Source: Betaproteobacteria bacterium HGW-Betaproteobacteria-7 (GTDB lineage: Bacteria; Pseudomonadota; Gammaproteobacteria; Burkholderiales; Rhodocyclaceae). From it: DNA of 64,000 bases. The DNA is taken from positions 62,001 to 126,000 of the forward strand of contig PHCE01000010.1 in NCBI GenBank assembly GCA_002840765.1, written 5' to 3'. Shown piece by piece: positions 11,562 through 22,262 of the stretch (positions are counted from its first letter, which is position 1; each line of letters begins with the position of its first letter). The notes beneath the pieces were generated by a model that did not search any database, was not told the origin of the DNA, and saw nothing but the letters and a program-made list of their open reading frames with translations. Position numbers and translations under genes: made by a program.

Positions 11562-11756
11562 TTATTTCCCCTTGCTCTCGGCGACCAGGGCAGCAATGAG
11601 AATAAGCCCGGCCCAGACGCCAAACAGGTACAGGTAAGCTGCCGGGATACCGGCCAGGCTACCCTCCGGCAGGGTGATCAGGGGATAGGTCAGCAACGGC
11701 ACGCCGATCAGGCCGAGCGCCGATAGTCGCTGCCGCGTTGGACTGGCGCGTTTCAT
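11562..11756 (-). CDS. Small two-helix membrane protein upstream of crbS
   Basis: A 64-residue protein beginning MKRASPTRQRLSALGLIG, with two membrane segments separated by the short loop LPEGSLAGIPA, and ending AESKGK. The ATG at 11756 has a strong ribosome site (GGAGGGG); the open frame extends further upstream, but that part runs through a terminator hairpin and lacks a better start. The stop abuts the TTG start of the SSF kinase with no gap, so translation is coupled. By analogy with DUF4212 beside its symporter, it may be the small subunit of the kinase's SSF domain, but I do not recognise the family. Confidence 0.8.
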   Translation of the reverse strand: MKRASPTRQRLSALGLIGVPLLTYPLITLPEGSLAGIPAAYLYLFGVWAGLILIAALVAESKGK

Positions 11757-11777
11757 AAGCCCCTCCGCCGAATGGAA

Positions 11778-11807
11778 AACGGCCGGCACGCAAGCGTGCC
11801 AGCCGTT
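11778..11807 (-). terminator. Intrinsic terminator after acs
   Basis: A near-perfect hairpin: AACGGC, one mismatch, GGCACGC, loop AA, GCGTGCC, GCCGTT. Read on the minus strand it is followed by TTTTCC. It lies between acs and the small gene that precedes crbS, so it should end most acs transcripts and may separate acs expression from the signalling genes. Confidence 0.6.
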
Positions 11808-11926
11808 GTTGGCATGCAGTCTGGTGCGACTACACGGGAGGCCACCTTTTGGGCGACCATTGTCTCCTCCTTGCCCTTTTTGTCTGTCGGAACGGCCTGG
11901 CAAGCGCGCCGCCCCGTGGAATTCTG

Positions 11927-11949
11927 GCGGTCGGCCAGTGGCCGACCGC
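11927..11949 (-). terminator. Perfect 11-bp hairpin just after acs stop
   Basis: GCGGTCGGCCA and TGGCCGACCGC form a perfect inverted repeat with a one-base centre, starting 9 bases after the acs stop. There is no T run after it, so it may protect or stabilise the mRNA 3' end rather than terminate; the T-tailed hairpin 120 bases further on is the better terminator. Confidence 0.45.
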
Positions 11950-11958
11950 GATTACTGC

Positions 11959-13920
<1,962 letters not shown>

Positions 13921-14137
13921 ATTCTTCTCCTCTGCGGTACTTCGCAATTATGTTGAAACAACCGATCGGGTCTCGGGGCCAGGCCCGGGATGTATAAAGC
14001 CGTACACGCTGGGGTGAATCGCGTTTTCCGCCCCCCCGGCGCCGAAGCGACATTACACGGTGATATTCTTACAAAGGCCTTACGAAATCACGCTGCGCCG
14101 CAACATACGGCGCCGACAAGGCGTGGTGGAAGTGCCG

Positions 14138-14146
14138 TGCTAAAAT
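14138..14146 (+). promoter_or_regulatory. Extended -10 promoter of the yqhA-like gene
   Basis: TGCTAAAAT is an extended -10 element (TGn plus TAAAAT) 31 bases before the ATG at 14177. No good -35 was found, as is usual for extended -10 promoters. Confidence 0.4.
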
Positions 14147-14176
14147 TTCGCCCCCAATGGTTCGTACAAAAAAAGC

Positions 14177-14707
14177 ATGACCCCGACAAAACTCCTCCCC
14201 TCGTTCATCTTTGCCAGCCGCTGGATTCAGGCACCGCTCTACCTCGGCCTGATCATCGCCCAAGTCGTCTATGTCTGGCTGTTCATGGTCGAGCTGAGCC
14301 ATCTGGTCCTTGGCGTCTTCAGCGACAAGGTGATGAGCGAAGCCGACGTGATGCTGATCGTGCTCGGCCTGATCGATGTCGTCATGGTCGCCAACCTGCT
14401 GATCATGGTCATCGTCGGCGGTTACGAAACTTTCGTTTCTCGCCTGCATCTCGACGAACACCCGGACCAGCCGGAATGGCTCAATCACGTCAATGCCGGC
14501 GTGCTCAAGATCAAGTTGTCGACCGCCATCATCGGCATTTCATCTATCCATCTGCTGAAGAGCTTCATCAACGCTGGCAGCCTGGCCGAACACACGCTGC
14601 ATTGGCAGGTCGTCATCCACTTGGTCTTCATCGTCTCCGCCATAGCCATGGCCTGGGTCGACAAGATCATGACCCAGACCCTGATTCTTCAAAAACAATC
14701 ACACTGA
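14177..14707 (+). CDS. YqhA/UPF0114 family membrane protein
   Basis: A 176-residue inner-membrane protein with about four membrane segments. FASRWIQAPLYLGLIIAQ near the start, the GGYETFVSRL motif in the middle and KLSTAIIGISSIHLLKSFI are typical of the UPF0114/YqhA (TIGR00645) family. The biochemical role is unknown. It ends 14 bases before the fumarase gene, so the two are probably cotranscribed from the extended -10 promoter upstream. A physiological link to fumarase is not known. Confidence 0.92.
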   Translation: MTPTKLLPSFIFASRWIQAPLYLGLIIAQVVYVWLFMVELSHLVLGVFSDKVMSEADVMLIVLGLIDVVMVANLLIMVIVGGYETFVSRLHLDEHPDQPEWLNHVNAGVLKIKLSTAIIGISSIHLLKSFINAGSLAEHTLHWQVVIHLVFIVSAIAMAWVDKIMTQTLILQKQSH

Positions 14708-14721
14708 CCCCGGAGTTGCGC

Positions 14722-16254
14722 ATGACCGCCATCAAGCAGGAAGACCTGATCCAGTCCGTCGCCGATGCCTTCCAGTACATCAGCTACTACCATCCGCTCG
14801 ATTACATCAAGGCGCTCGGCGAGGCCTATGACCGCGAGGAATCGCCCGCCGCCAAGGACGCCATCGCCCAGATTCTGACCAATTCGCGGATGTCCGCCGA
14901 AGGTCACCGGCCGATCTGCCAGGACACGGGTATCGGCATGGTCTTCATCAAGGTCGGCATGCAGGTCACCTGGCCGGATGCGACGATGAGCATCCAGCAA
15001 ATGATCGATGAAGGCGTGCGTCGCGCCTACGGCAACCCGGACAATCCGCTGCGCGCCTCGGTCCTGGCCGACCCGGCCGGTGCCCGCAAGAACACCAAGG
15101 ACAACACTCCGGCCGTCGTCCATTTCGAAATCGTCCCCGGCCATCACGTCGAGGTTATCTGTGCCGCCAAGGGCGGTGGCTCGGAAGCCAAGTCCAAGTT
15201 CGCCATGCTCAACCCGTCCGACGATCTGGTCGACTGGGTTCTGAAGAAAATCCCGGAAATGGGTGCCGGCTGGTGTCCGCCCGGCATCATCGGCATCGGC
15301 ATCGGCGGCACGCCGGAAAAGGCGATGCTGCTGGCCAAGGAGTCGATCATGGCGCCGGTCGACATCCACGAACTGAAGGCCAAGGCGGCGACGGGTGCCA
15401 AGCTGACCCGCCCGGAAGAACTGCGCCTCGAACTGATGGAAAAGATCAACGCACTCGGCGTCGGCGCCCAGGGCCTCGGTGGCCTGACCACCGTGCTCGA
15501 CGTCAAGGTGCTCGATTACCCCTGCCACGCCGCCAACCTGCCAGTCGCGCTGGTGCCGAACTGCGCCGCAACCCGCCACTGCCATTTCCATCTCGACGGC
15601 TCCGGTCCGGCCAAGCTCGAAGTGCCGAAGCTCGAAGACTGGCCGGCCGTCACCTGGACACCGGATCTCAAGTCGGCCACGCAGGTCAATCTGAACACGC
15701 TGACCAAGGCCGAAGTTGCCGCCTGGAAGCCGGGCCAGAAGCTGCTCCTCAACGGCAAGATGCTGACCGGCCGCGATGCCGCGCACAAGCGTATTTCCGA
15801 CATGCTGGCCAAGGGCGAAAAGCTGCCGGTCGACTTCACCAACCGCGTCATCTACTACGTCGGTCCGGTCGATCCGGTGCGTGACGAAGTCGTCGGCCCC
15901 GCCGGCCCGACCACTGGCACCCGCATGGACAAGTTCACCCGGATGATGCTGGAACAGACCGGCCTGATCTCGATGATCGGCAAGTCCGAACGCGGTCCGG
16001 TGGCTATCGAGGCGATCAAGGACAACAAGTCGGCCTACCTGATGGCCGTCGGCGGCGCCGCCTACCTGGTGGCAAAAGCCATCAAGTCGGCCAAGGTGGT
16101 TGGCTTCGCCGATCTGGGCATGGAAGCCATCTACGAGTTCGATGTCGAGAACATGCCCGTAACCGTTGCCGTCGACTCCTCAGGCATCAGCGTGCACAAC
16201 ACCGGCCCGAAGGAATGGCAGATCAAGATCGGCAAGATTCCCGTCGCCGCCTGA
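14722..16254 (+). CDS. fumA: Class I fumarate hydratase (Fe-S)
   Basis: A 510-residue single-chain class I fumarase holding both the alpha and beta domains. Cluster-ligand regions are visible as RPICQDTGIGMVF, a cysteine in GWCPPGIIGIGIGG and PNCAATRHCHFHLDGSG; the beta domain shows GPAGPTTGTRMD and DSSGISVHNTGP. It hydrates fumarate to malate in the TCA cycle and uses an oxygen-sensitive [4Fe-4S] cluster. The start is the ATG at 14722 just after the YqhA-family gene; the longer open frame reaching back to 13990 runs across that gene in another frame and is not real. The symbol is by family; fumB is equally possible. Confidence 0.95.
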   Translation: MTAIKQEDLIQSVADAFQYISYYHPLDYIKALGEAYDREESPAAKDAIAQILTNSRMSAEGHRPICQDTGIGMVFIKVGMQVTWPDATMSIQQMIDEGVRRAYGNPDNPLRASVLADPAGARKNTKDNTPAVVHFEIVPGHHVEVICAAKGGGSEAKSKFAMLNPSDDLVDWVLKKIPEMGAGWCPPGIIGIGIGGTPEKAMLLAKESIMAPVDIHELKAKAATGAKLTRPEELRLELMEKINALGVGAQGLGGLTTVLDVKVLDYPCHAANLPVALVPNCAATRHCHFHLDGSGPAKLEVPKLEDWPAVTWTPDLKSATQVNLNTLTKAEVAAWKPGQKLLLNGKMLTGRDAAHKRISDMLAKGEKLPVDFTNRVIYYVGPVDPVRDEVVGPAGPTTGTRMDKFTRMMLEQTGLISMIGKSERGPVAIEAIKDNKSAYLMAVGGAAYLVAKAIKSAKVVGFADLGMEAIYEFDVENMPVTVAVDSSGISVHNTGPKEWQIKIGKIPVAA

Positions 16255-16262
16255 TCAACAGA

Positions 16263-16296
16263 CCGGCCGCGTTGCTTGTTCGGCAGACGCGGCCGG
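16263..16296. terminator. Hairpin between convergent genes
   Basis: CCGGCCGCGT and ACGCGGCCGG form a perfect 10-bp stem with a 14-base loop between the ends of the fumarase gene and the convergent receiver-GGDEF gene. There is no strong T tract, so its efficiency as a bidirectional terminator is uncertain. Confidence 0.5.
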
Positions 16297-16308
16297 CATT
16301 GTCATCGG

Positions 16309-17538
16309 TCAGGAATCAGCAGCCTGCTGATAGCCACACGAGCCCGTGGCGATGCTGGCCGAACAAGGTGGCGGCTCGCCGTCGGGGCGCGAATTGCGGC
16401 AGGCGATGCAGATCGAGCGCAGCCAGCTCTTGCATGACATCTCGGTCGCCGGCGACGCTGTGACGAGCAGACCTTTCAGACGATCGATGAATTCCGCCTG
16501 GCTCAGATTCCGGCCACCGCCGACACTGCTATTGACAACACGGCTTCCCCCCGCAGCATGAGCTGCCTCCAGGCGGCTAGAGGCCAGATAGAACAACTCC
16601 TCGGCACTGAGGGCGACGCCGTCCTGCGGCACGGCCGCCACACCGGCACTGGCCGTCGCTTTAACCACTTTGTCGCCGAGCGCGATGGTGGCCGCAGCCA
16701 ATGCCTTGCAGACGCGCCGGGCGAAGGCCGTGCAATGTTCGCGGTCAACGTGACTGGAAACGATCCCGACCCGACCATCGGTGAGATGCAGAACATCCTC
16801 CGGTGAACGCACTTTGCCGGCAAGCAATCCGGAGAAACGGGCGACAATCTTTTCCCCCATTTTGACGCCCAGGCGCTGACAAAGCCCGGCATAGTCGTCT
16901 ATGCCAAAAATCAGCACGCTGGCATTCAACGCCGCGACGCCTTCGGCAGATTGCTCAACGCCGCTTTGCGCCGCCCGCTCCAGCAGCTTCTTCTCAACCC
17001 CGCGCTTGCCCTTGACGCTCAGTGTATCGGCGATCAGCGGGGCGACATCAAGCGAGGCCAGGCGGCCAAAACGCGAACTGAGATCGCCCAATCCGACATC
17101 GGTTTCCATACCGAAAAGGTCCGCACCGTCCCCGATTTCACCGGCCATCGGCGCAGCGGAGAACAGGCGCTCCAGCGTTTTGGCTGGTGAAGCTTTGGGA
17201 ATGAAATCGTTAACACCGAGGCGCCGGGCGCTCTGCCGCAAATCATCAGCGAGGCTTTCTGAAGCCAGTTGATAGAAGGGCATGGCGTTGATACGAGCCA
17301 GCTTGCTGGCCCGCATCCGCTCGACCAGTCCGGCCCCCTCAATGTCGGTAATATCCAGACCGCTGATCACCGCCACAATCGACGCATCGAGAACCAGGCT
17401 TTGCCACGCCGATTCGCCGTCGCTCTCCTCGCAGACCACATGGGTTTTCGCCAAGCATCGGGAAAGCGAGGCGCGAACCACGCGTGATGCATCGACAACG
17501 AGTACTTTTTGCGATTTGACCCTATCGCTAGCGTGCAT
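16309..17538 (-). CDS. Degenerate receiver-GGDEF protein
   Basis: A protein of about 409 residues. The N-terminal receiver fold (VLVVDASRVVRASLSRCL) ends in PKASP, but the phospho-acceptor region reads VISGLDITDIEG, with glycine where aspartate is expected by alignment to the conserved DG. The C-terminal half (about 200-360) has a GGDEF-like fold whose signature is LTDGRVGIVSS, so it should not make c-di-GMP. The last 50 residues contain four cysteines (SCKSW, ICIACRN, PPCSAS), a possible metal site. The ATG at 17538 follows GGGGAA. It is probably a protein-interaction or nucleotide-binding relic of a diguanylate cyclase. Confidence 0.8.
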   Translation of the reverse strand: MHASDRVKSQKVLVVDASRVVRASLSRCLAKTHVVCEESDGESAWQSLVLDASIVAVISGLDITDIEGAGLVERMRASKLARINAMPFYQLASESLADDLRQSARRLGVNDFIPKASPAKTLERLFSAAPMAGEIGDGADLFGMETDVGLGDLSSRFGRLASLDVAPLIADTLSVKGKRGVEKKLLERAAQSGVEQSAEGVAALNASVLIFGIDDYAGLCQRLGVKMGEKIVARFSGLLAGKVRSPEDVLHLTDGRVGIVSSHVDREHCTAFARRVCKALAAATIALGDKVVKATASAGVAAVPQDGVALSAEELFYLASSRLEAAHAAGGSRVVNSSVGGGRNLSQAEFIDRLKGLLVTASPATEMSCKSWLRSICIACRNSRPDGEPPPCSASIATGSCGYQQAADS

Positions 17539-17643
17539 GTGCTGAATTCCCCGCAAGCATCAGACAATGAATGGCGCAGTCTAATGCAAACACCGATGCG
17601 AATTCAATAATTTCCCAAGAAATCAAGGGATTGTTTGTTGCTT

Positions 17644-17671
17644 TTGGTATATTAATCATTGCTGATAAATT
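17644..17671 (+). promoter_or_regulatory. Candidate promoter of the ilv leader
   Basis: TTGGTA, a 16-base spacer and TAAATT (each 4 of 6 matches) lie in an unusually AT-rich stretch about 70 bases before the leader peptide. The rest of the gap 17539-17741 has no gene; it must also hold the promoter of the minus-strand receiver-GGDEF gene. Confidence 0.3.
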
Positions 17672-17741
17672 ATCCGTTTGCCTTTCCCGGGCGATCAAGG
17701 CATATTTACTGTCCATCCGTTTCTTCCCAAGACGATCGACC

Positions 17742-17846
17742 ATGCTGCAAATCCACTTCCTCGCTTCGGCAGTTTCCGCCCAGCCGGTAGTTGCGCGCGT
17801 CGTCGTAGTAGGCGTCGTTACGCACGCGCCGTCGCGGATCGGATAA
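17742..17846 (+). CDS. ivbL: Valine-rich ilv leader peptide (IvbL-like)
   Basis: A 34-codon frame, too short for usual gene calling, starts at ATG 17742 and ends at TAA 17844-17846. Its middle reads QPVVARVVVVGVVTHAP: eight valines in eleven residues, encoded mainly by GTC and GTA. The stop is 23 bases before a strong intrinsic terminator and 100 bases before ilvB. This is the layout of the E. coli ivbL-ilvBN attenuator, whose peptide also has valine runs split by arginine. Ribosome stalling on valine codons when charged Val-tRNA is scarce should favour an antiterminator. Leucine and isoleucine codons occur only near the start, so control is probably valine-specific. The ribosome site is weak. 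Confidence 0.82.
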   Translation: MLQIHFLASAVSAQPVVARVVVVGVVTHAPSRIG

Positions 17847-17869
17847 GCAGCAGCAAGCAGATTTCCCAA

Positions 17870-17900
17870 CCCCCGCCGGCGCCAGTCGGCGGGGGTTTTT
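17870..17900 (+). terminator. Attenuator terminator of ilvBN
   Basis: CCCCCGCCG and CGGCGGGGG form a perfect 9-bp stem with an eight-base loop, followed by TTTTT. It lies between the valine-rich leader peptide and ilvB, where only an attenuator makes sense. A second CCGCCGGCGG stretch at about 17911 could take part in alternative pairing. Confidence 0.85.
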
Positions 17901-17945
17901 CATTGGATCTCCGCCGGCGGTGCCACCACCCCGAAGGAGCTTTCC

Positions 17946-19616
17946 ATGACCGAAACACTGACTGGCGCCCAAATCACCGTGCGCCTGCTCGAACGCCAAG
18001 GCATCACCACCGTTGCCGGCATCCCCGGCGGCGCCATTCTGCCGATCTACGACGCGCTCGGCCAATCGACCACCATTCACCATGTCCTGGCCCGCCACGA
18101 ACAAGGGGCCGGCTTCATGGCCCAGGGCATGGCCCGGGCCAGCGGCCGACCGGCAGTCTGCCTCGCCTCCTCCGGTCCCGGTGCGACCAACCTGCTGACA
18201 GCCATCGCCGATGCCAAGCTCGATTCGATCCCGCTGGTCGCCATCACCGGCCAGGTGCCGAAAGCGATGATCGGCACCGATGCCTTCCAGGAAGTGGACA
18301 CCTACGGCCTGTCGATTCCAATCACCAAGCACAACTTTCTGGTCTCCTCGGTCGAGGAACTATTGGAAGTGATTCCGGCCGCCTTTCGCATCGCCGCCTC
18401 CGGCCGCCCCGGGCCGGTGCTGGTGGACATTCCCAAGGATGTCCAGAGCCAGGCCATCGAGGTCTCCGAGTGGCCTGAACCCGGCAGCGCGGCGCCGGTC
18501 GCTGCTGCCAACATTGCGGCTATCAGCGAAGCGGCGGCAATGATCAACAGCGCCGAGCGCCCCCTGCTCTACCTCGGTGGTGGCGTCGTCCATTCCGGCG
18601 CCGCTGATTTAGCGGTGACCCTTGCCGAAAAGGCCAATCTGCCAACGGTGATGACGCTGATGGCCCTTGGTGCCATGCCGGTTGATCATCCGTTGTCGCT
18701 GGGTATGCTCGGTATGCATGGCGCCCGGGCGACCAACCTGGCACTCGACGAATGTGATCTCCTGATCGCCATCGGCGCCCGCTTCGACGACCGCGCCACA
18801 GGCAAGGTCGCCCAGTTCTGCCGTAACGCCCGAATCATCCACATCGACATCGACCGTGCCGAACTGGACAAGATCAAGACCGCCCACATCGGCATCACCG
18901 CCGATGTCAGCGAGGCGCTCGGCCAGTTACTGCCACAGGTCGCGGCCAGCCCGCGAGAGACCTGGCGCGACCGCATCGGTGAACTGCAGCAGCAGTTCCC
19001 GGTCGTCGTCGACGGTGGCGACGATCCACTCTCCCATTTCGGTCTGATCCGCACCGTCGCTGCCTGCCTTGACGACTCGGCGATCATCGCCACTGACGTC
19101 GGCCAGCACCAGATGTGGGTCGCCCAGTACTACCCGCTGCGCCGTGCCCGTCAGTGGCTGACCTCTGGCGGGCTGGGGACGATGGGTTTCGGCGTGCCGG
19201 CGGCGATCGGCGCGGCGCTGGCCGAACCGGGACGCACGGTGGTCTGCTTCACCGGCGACGGCTCGATCCTGATGAACATTCAGGAACTGGTCACCGCCGC
19301 CGAGGAGAATGTGAACGTCAAGATCGTGCTGATGAACAACGCCACGCTCGGTCTGGTTCATCAGCAGCAGACGCTGTTCTATGGCGAACGCCTGTTCGCT
19401 TCGCAGTTCAAGGCGATGCCGGATTTCGTCGCGGTCGCCCGCGGTTTCGGTATCCAGGCCGTCGATCTTGACCGCGCCGCCAATCCCTGCGCGGCGCTGC
19501 TCGACGCCATCGCCCGCCCCGGCCCGTGCCTGATCCACGTCAGCATCGACGCCGAGCAGAAGGTTTACCCGATGGTGCCGCCGGGCGCCGCCAACCACGA
19601 AATGATTGGACACTGA
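17946..19616 (+). CDS. ilvB: Acetolactate synthase large subunit
   Basis: A 556-residue thiamine-diphosphate enzyme. The catalytic glutamate lies in [19 protein letters not shown]; the ThDP/Mg motif runs from [12 protein letters not shown] to VLMNNATLG. It condenses two pyruvates to acetolactate, or pyruvate with 2-ketobutyrate, the first step of valine/leucine and isoleucine synthesis. Length and the short ACT partner that follows match E. coli AHAS I (IlvBN) rather than the AHAS III usual in betaproteobacteria. GAAGGAG sits before the ATG. Expression should be controlled by the upstream valine attenuator. Confidence 0.95.
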   Translation: MTETLTGAQITVRLLERQGITTVAGIPGGAILPIYDALGQSTTIHHVLARHEQGAGFMAQGMARASGRPAVCLASSGPGATNLLTAIADAKLDSIPLVAITGQVPKAMIGTDAFQEVDTYGLSIPITKHNFLVSSVEELLEVIPAAFRIAASGRPGPVLVDIPKDVQSQAIEVSEWPEPGSAAPVAAANIAAISEAAAMINSAERPLLYLGGGVVHSGAADLAVTLAEKANLPTVMTLMALGAMPVDHPLSLGMLGMHGARATNLALDECDLLIAIGARFDDRATGKVAQFCRNARIIHIDIDRAELDKIKTAHIGITADVSEALGQLLPQVAASPRETWRDRIGELQQQFPVVVDGGDDPLSHFGLIRTVAACLDDSAIIATDVGQHQMWVAQYYPLRRARQWLTSGGLGTMGFGVPAAIGAALAEPGRTVVCFTGDGSILMNIQELVTAAEENVNVKIVLMNNATLGLVHQQQTLFYGERLFASQFKAMPDFVAVARGFGIQAVDLDRAANPCAALLDAIARPGPCLIHVSIDAEQKVYPMVPPGAANHEMIGH

Positions 19617-19617
19617 C

Positions 19618-19929
19618 ATGAACGCCATCAACCGCAACGAACAGCAAGCCCTTTCCCGCGCCATTCTCGAGATCGACGTCAACAACCATCCCGGCGTGAT
19701 GTCGCACGTCGTCGGCCTGTTTTCCCGCCGTGCCCGCAACGTCGAGGGCATCCTCTGCCTGCCGGTCGGCGACGGCCGGCAGAGCCGCATCTGGCTGTTG
19801 GTCAACGACGACCTGCGGCTACCGCAGATGATCCGTCAGGTGGAAAAGCTGGAGGACGTCACCGCCGTCCGCCGGCACCCGCCTGAGCACGCGGTATTCA
19901 GTAATCTGGAAGCCTTCTTCCGCGCCTGA
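19618..19929 (+). CDS. ilvN: Acetolactate synthase small regulatory subunit
   Basis: A 103-residue protein with one ACT domain ([20 protein letters not shown], then RRARNVEGI), the length of E. coli IlvN and shorter than IlvH. It binds the large subunit and confers valine feedback inhibition in the known family. The ATG at 19618 follows the ilvB stop by one base. A TTG four codons upstream is in frame but less likely. Together with the valine-rich leader, this gives two levels of valine control on the same enzyme. Confidence 0.93.
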   Translation: MNAINRNEQQALSRAILEIDVNNHPGVMSHVVGLFSRRARNVEGILCLPVGDGRQSRIWLLVNDDLRLPQMIRQVEKLEDVTAVRRHPPEHAVFSNLEAFFRA

Positions 19930-19941
19930 CGGCAAGGCCGT

Positions 19942-20304
19942 TCAAGACGGCTGCCGCTCCTCGGCAGCCGTCTTCTCGCGGCAACGCAACTCGAATGCAC
20001 GAATGATTTCCAGTTGCTCGTCGCTGATCGACTCGAAGCGCAGTCCGACGAGATGCTGCTGGCCGACTCGGCGGATACGCATGACGCTGACATAGGCCTC
20101 AACCGGACCAAGGAGGTCCGGTGATTCGATGGTGCAGATGCCGACCTCGCCGCTCGGCTTGGCGCCGAGGACCGCGACATCGAGCAGGATGCCGACGCCG
20201 GTGACCGAGAGATCGGCCGAGGGAAATTCGAAGCGCTGGCCGCCAAGGTCGAGGCAGACCTTGCCACGCAGATTGAAGCGATAGGAACGGCGGCGTTCTC
20301 TCAC
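19942..20304 (-). CDS. PilZ domain protein
   Basis: A 120-residue single-domain PilZ protein. The c-di-GMP binding motifs are present: RRRSYRF (RxxxR) near the N-terminus and DLSVTGVGI (D/NxSxxG) about 25 residues on. It should act as a c-di-GMP receptor; its target is unknown. It converges on ilvN, and its last codons form one arm of a terminator hairpin. The window encodes at least four GGDEF or EAL proteins that could feed it. Confidence 0.9.
   Translation of the reverse strand: MRERRRSYRFNLRGKVCLDLGGQRFEFPSADLSVTGVGILLDVAVLGAKPSGEVGICTIESPDLLGPVEAYVSVMRIRRVGQQHLVGLRFESISDEQLEIIRAFELRCREKTAAEERQPS
19944..19974. terminator. 13-bp terminator inside the pilZ 3' end
   Basis: AAGACGGCTGCCG and CGGCAGCCGTCTT form a perfect 13-bp stem with a five-base loop. 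It lies 15 bases after the ilvN stop and also encodes the last residues of the convergent PilZ gene, so it can serve transcripts from both sides. Downstream T content is low. Confidence 0.65.
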
Positions 20305-20449
20305 GGCAGGTACTCACGGGCTGGATCGGAACGTCATTTTCCCACGCCGCAGCGTTCCCGGCAAAATGCCGCGCCGACCACGACAAGCCTCAAATCGCCA
20401 TCGCCGGCCAGCGGCTATACTTGGCCTCCCGCCAACAGACTGTAGATCC

Positions 20450-21277
20450 ATGACCATGAGCACGCCGGCCTGGCAAAAGCAGCACGATTATTCCGACATC
20501 CTCTACGACACCGCCGAAGGTATCGCCCGCATCACCATCAACCGGCCGGCCCGACGCAACGCCTTCCGGCCGGAAACCGTCAGCCAGTTAATTGACGCCT
20601 TTCACCGGGCGCACCATGACAATGCAGTCGGCGTCATCATCCTCACCGGCACCGGCGACGAAGCCTTCTGCTCCGGCGGCGACCAGACGGTACGCGGCGC
20701 CGAGGGTTACATCGATGAAGGTGGCACGCCGCACCTGAACGTGCTCGATCTGCAGATGCAGATCCGCCGCCTGCCCAAGCCGGTGGTCGCCATGGTCGCC
20801 GGCTACGCCATCGGGGGCGGCCATGTGCTGCACCTGGTCTGCGACCTCTCCATCGCCGCCGACAACGCCCGCTTTGGCCAGACCGGCCCGCGTGTCGGCA
20901 GCTTCGACGCGGGCCTAGGCGCCGGCCTGCTGGCACGGACCATCGGCATGAAGCGGGCCAAGGAAATCTGGCTGCTCTGCCGTCAGTACGACGCCGCCAC
21001 CGCCCTCAACTGGGGCCTGGTCAATACCGTCGTGCCACTCGAAAACCTGGAAGAAGAAACCGTCACCTGGTGCCGCGACATGCTGAAACTATCGCCAATG
21101 GCGCTACGCATGATCAAGGCCGGCTTCAATGCCGACACCGACGGACTGGCCGGCATCCAGGAACTGGCCGGCAACGCCACCGGCTTGTTCTACATGTCGG
21201 CGGAAGGTCAAGAAGGACGCAACGCCTGGCTGGAAAAACGTCCGCCCGATTTCGCGGCGTTCCGCAAGCGGCCGTGA
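20450..21277 (+). CDS. menB: 1,4-dihydroxy-2-naphthoyl-CoA synthase
   Basis: A 275-residue crotonase-fold enzyme. [59 protein letters not shown] and the C-terminal [13 protein letters not shown] follow MenB closely; the related BadI lacks the HLNVLD block. It closes the second ring of the naphthoquinone nucleus in menaquinone synthesis. The ATG at 20450 is preceded by a TATACT box at 20416. Its stop overlaps the GTG start of menC by four bases, so the two enzymes are coupled. The pair is notable because most betaproteobacteria rely on ubiquinone alone. The other men genes are not in this window. Confidence 0.92.
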   Translation: MTMSTPAWQKQHDYSDILYDTAEGIARITINRPARRNAFRPETVSQLIDAFHRAHHDNAVGVIILTGTGDEAFCSGGDQTVRGAEGYIDEGGTPHLNVLDLQMQIRRLPKPVVAMVAGYAIGGGHVLHLVCDLSIAADNARFGQTGPRVGSFDAGLGAGLLARTIGMKRAKEIWLLCRQYDAATALNWGLVNTVVPLENLEEETVTWCRDMLKLSPMALRMIKAGFNADTDGLAGIQELAGNATGLFYMSAEGQEGRNAWLEKRPPDFAAFRKRP

Positions 21278-22251
21278 CCAAGGCCGACTGGCTGCCATAT
21301 GCCCTGCCCCTGAACGAGCCGTGGCAGACCAGTTGCGGCACCACCGTACTGCGTCGCGGCCGCCTGCTGCGCCTGCGCAGCAACGATGGGCGTTGCGGCT
21401 GGGGCGATTGCGCACCGCTGCCGGCCTTTGGCATCGACGAGACGCGAGCCACCGCATTTGCCGAGGAGTGCGCCCAGCTTGATCTATCCGCCCAGCGCGC
21501 CGGCCTGCCATTCAACGCCTGGCTGGGTGGCAATCCGCCGCTCGCCAGCATCGCCGTCAACGCCAGCCTCGGCAGCCTGCTGACAGTCAGCAGCGCAGGC
21601 CTGACCGCAGCCTACGCTGACGGCTTTCAGGTGATCAAACTCAAGGTCGGTGTCGGCACACTCGGCGAAGAGATAGCCAGCTTGCAGGACCTTGCCGACA
21701 CACTGCCCGTCGGTTGTCGGTTGCGCCTGGATGCGAATGGCGCCTGGTCGAGTGCGGAAGCCCTGGCTTTCTTCACCGCCTGCCGCGATCTGCCAATCGA
21801 AGCTTGCGAGGAACCGCTTCGTGAACCCGATCCGCGGGATCTGGCCCGGCTGCAGGATGGCATTCCGTTCGCCATCGCCATTGACGAATCGCTGGAGCGG
21901 CTTGGAAAGGATTTATTTCGCCACCCGCCGGTTCGCCGCATCGTCATCAAACCGGCCCGTCAGGGCAGCCTGCTGGCCAGCATGGAAATCGCCCTGCGCG
22001 CCCGGGCGGTCGGCATGGAAGTCATTGTCAGCAGTGGCCTGGAGAGCAGTTGCGGCCTGCTCGCTGGCGCCCATCTGGCTGCTGCAGTAGCGCCCCAGGC
22101 AGTGCATGGCTTGGCGACGGCCTCGTGGTTTGCCTGCGATACGGGGGAAGCAGTCACCATCGACAACGGGCGACTGATCTTGCCGGGGGAAACCGGCATC
22201 GGTTTCCGCTGGGCCGGCGAAGCGGCTACTGCCTTCGCCGGGGAACGCTGA
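21274..22251 (+). CDS. menC: o-Succinylbenzoate synthase
   Basis: A 325-residue enolase-superfamily protein. Catalytic elements of the family are visible: VIKLKVG (KxK), [23 protein letters not shown] and [10 protein letters not shown]. With menB directly upstream, o-succinylbenzoate synthase is the best call; an alternative is a muconate/N-acylamino acid racemase-like enzyme. The start is a GTG overlapping the menB stop (GTGA); longer readings would run back inside menB. It dehydrates SHCHC to o-succinylbenzoate in menaquinone synthesis. It converges on phaR with 11 bases between stops. Confidence 0.85.
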   Translation: MTKADWLPYALPLNEPWQTSCGTTVLRRGRLLRLRSNDGRCGWGDCAPLPAFGIDETRATAFAEECAQLDLSAQRAGLPFNAWLGGNPPLASIAVNASLGSLLTVSSAGLTAAYADGFQVIKLKVGVGTLGEEIASLQDLADTLPVGCRLRLDANGAWSSAEALAFFTACRDLPIEACEEPLREPDPRDLARLQDGIPFAIAIDESLERLGKDLFRHPPVRRIVIKPARQGSLLASMEIALRARAVGMEVIVSSGLESSCGLLAGAHLAAAVAPQAVHGLATASWFACDTGEAVTIDNGRLILPGETGIGFRWAGEAATAFAGER

Positions 22252-22262
22252 ACGGCGGGCGC

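Noticed and set aside
13990..14721. In-frame upstream extension of fumarase
   Set aside because: It crosses the YqhA-family gene in another frame and is not needed for a full-length class I fumarase, which starts at 14722.
17571..17741. In-frame extension upstream of the ilv leader peptide
   Set aside because: It runs through the AT-rich promoter region; the peptide starting at 17742 has the expected leader length.
20450..21277. BadI (2-ketocyclohexanecarboxyl-CoA hydrolase) as an alternative to MenB
   Set aside because: The HLNVLD and KRPPDF blocks and the coupled menC-like gene favour MenB.
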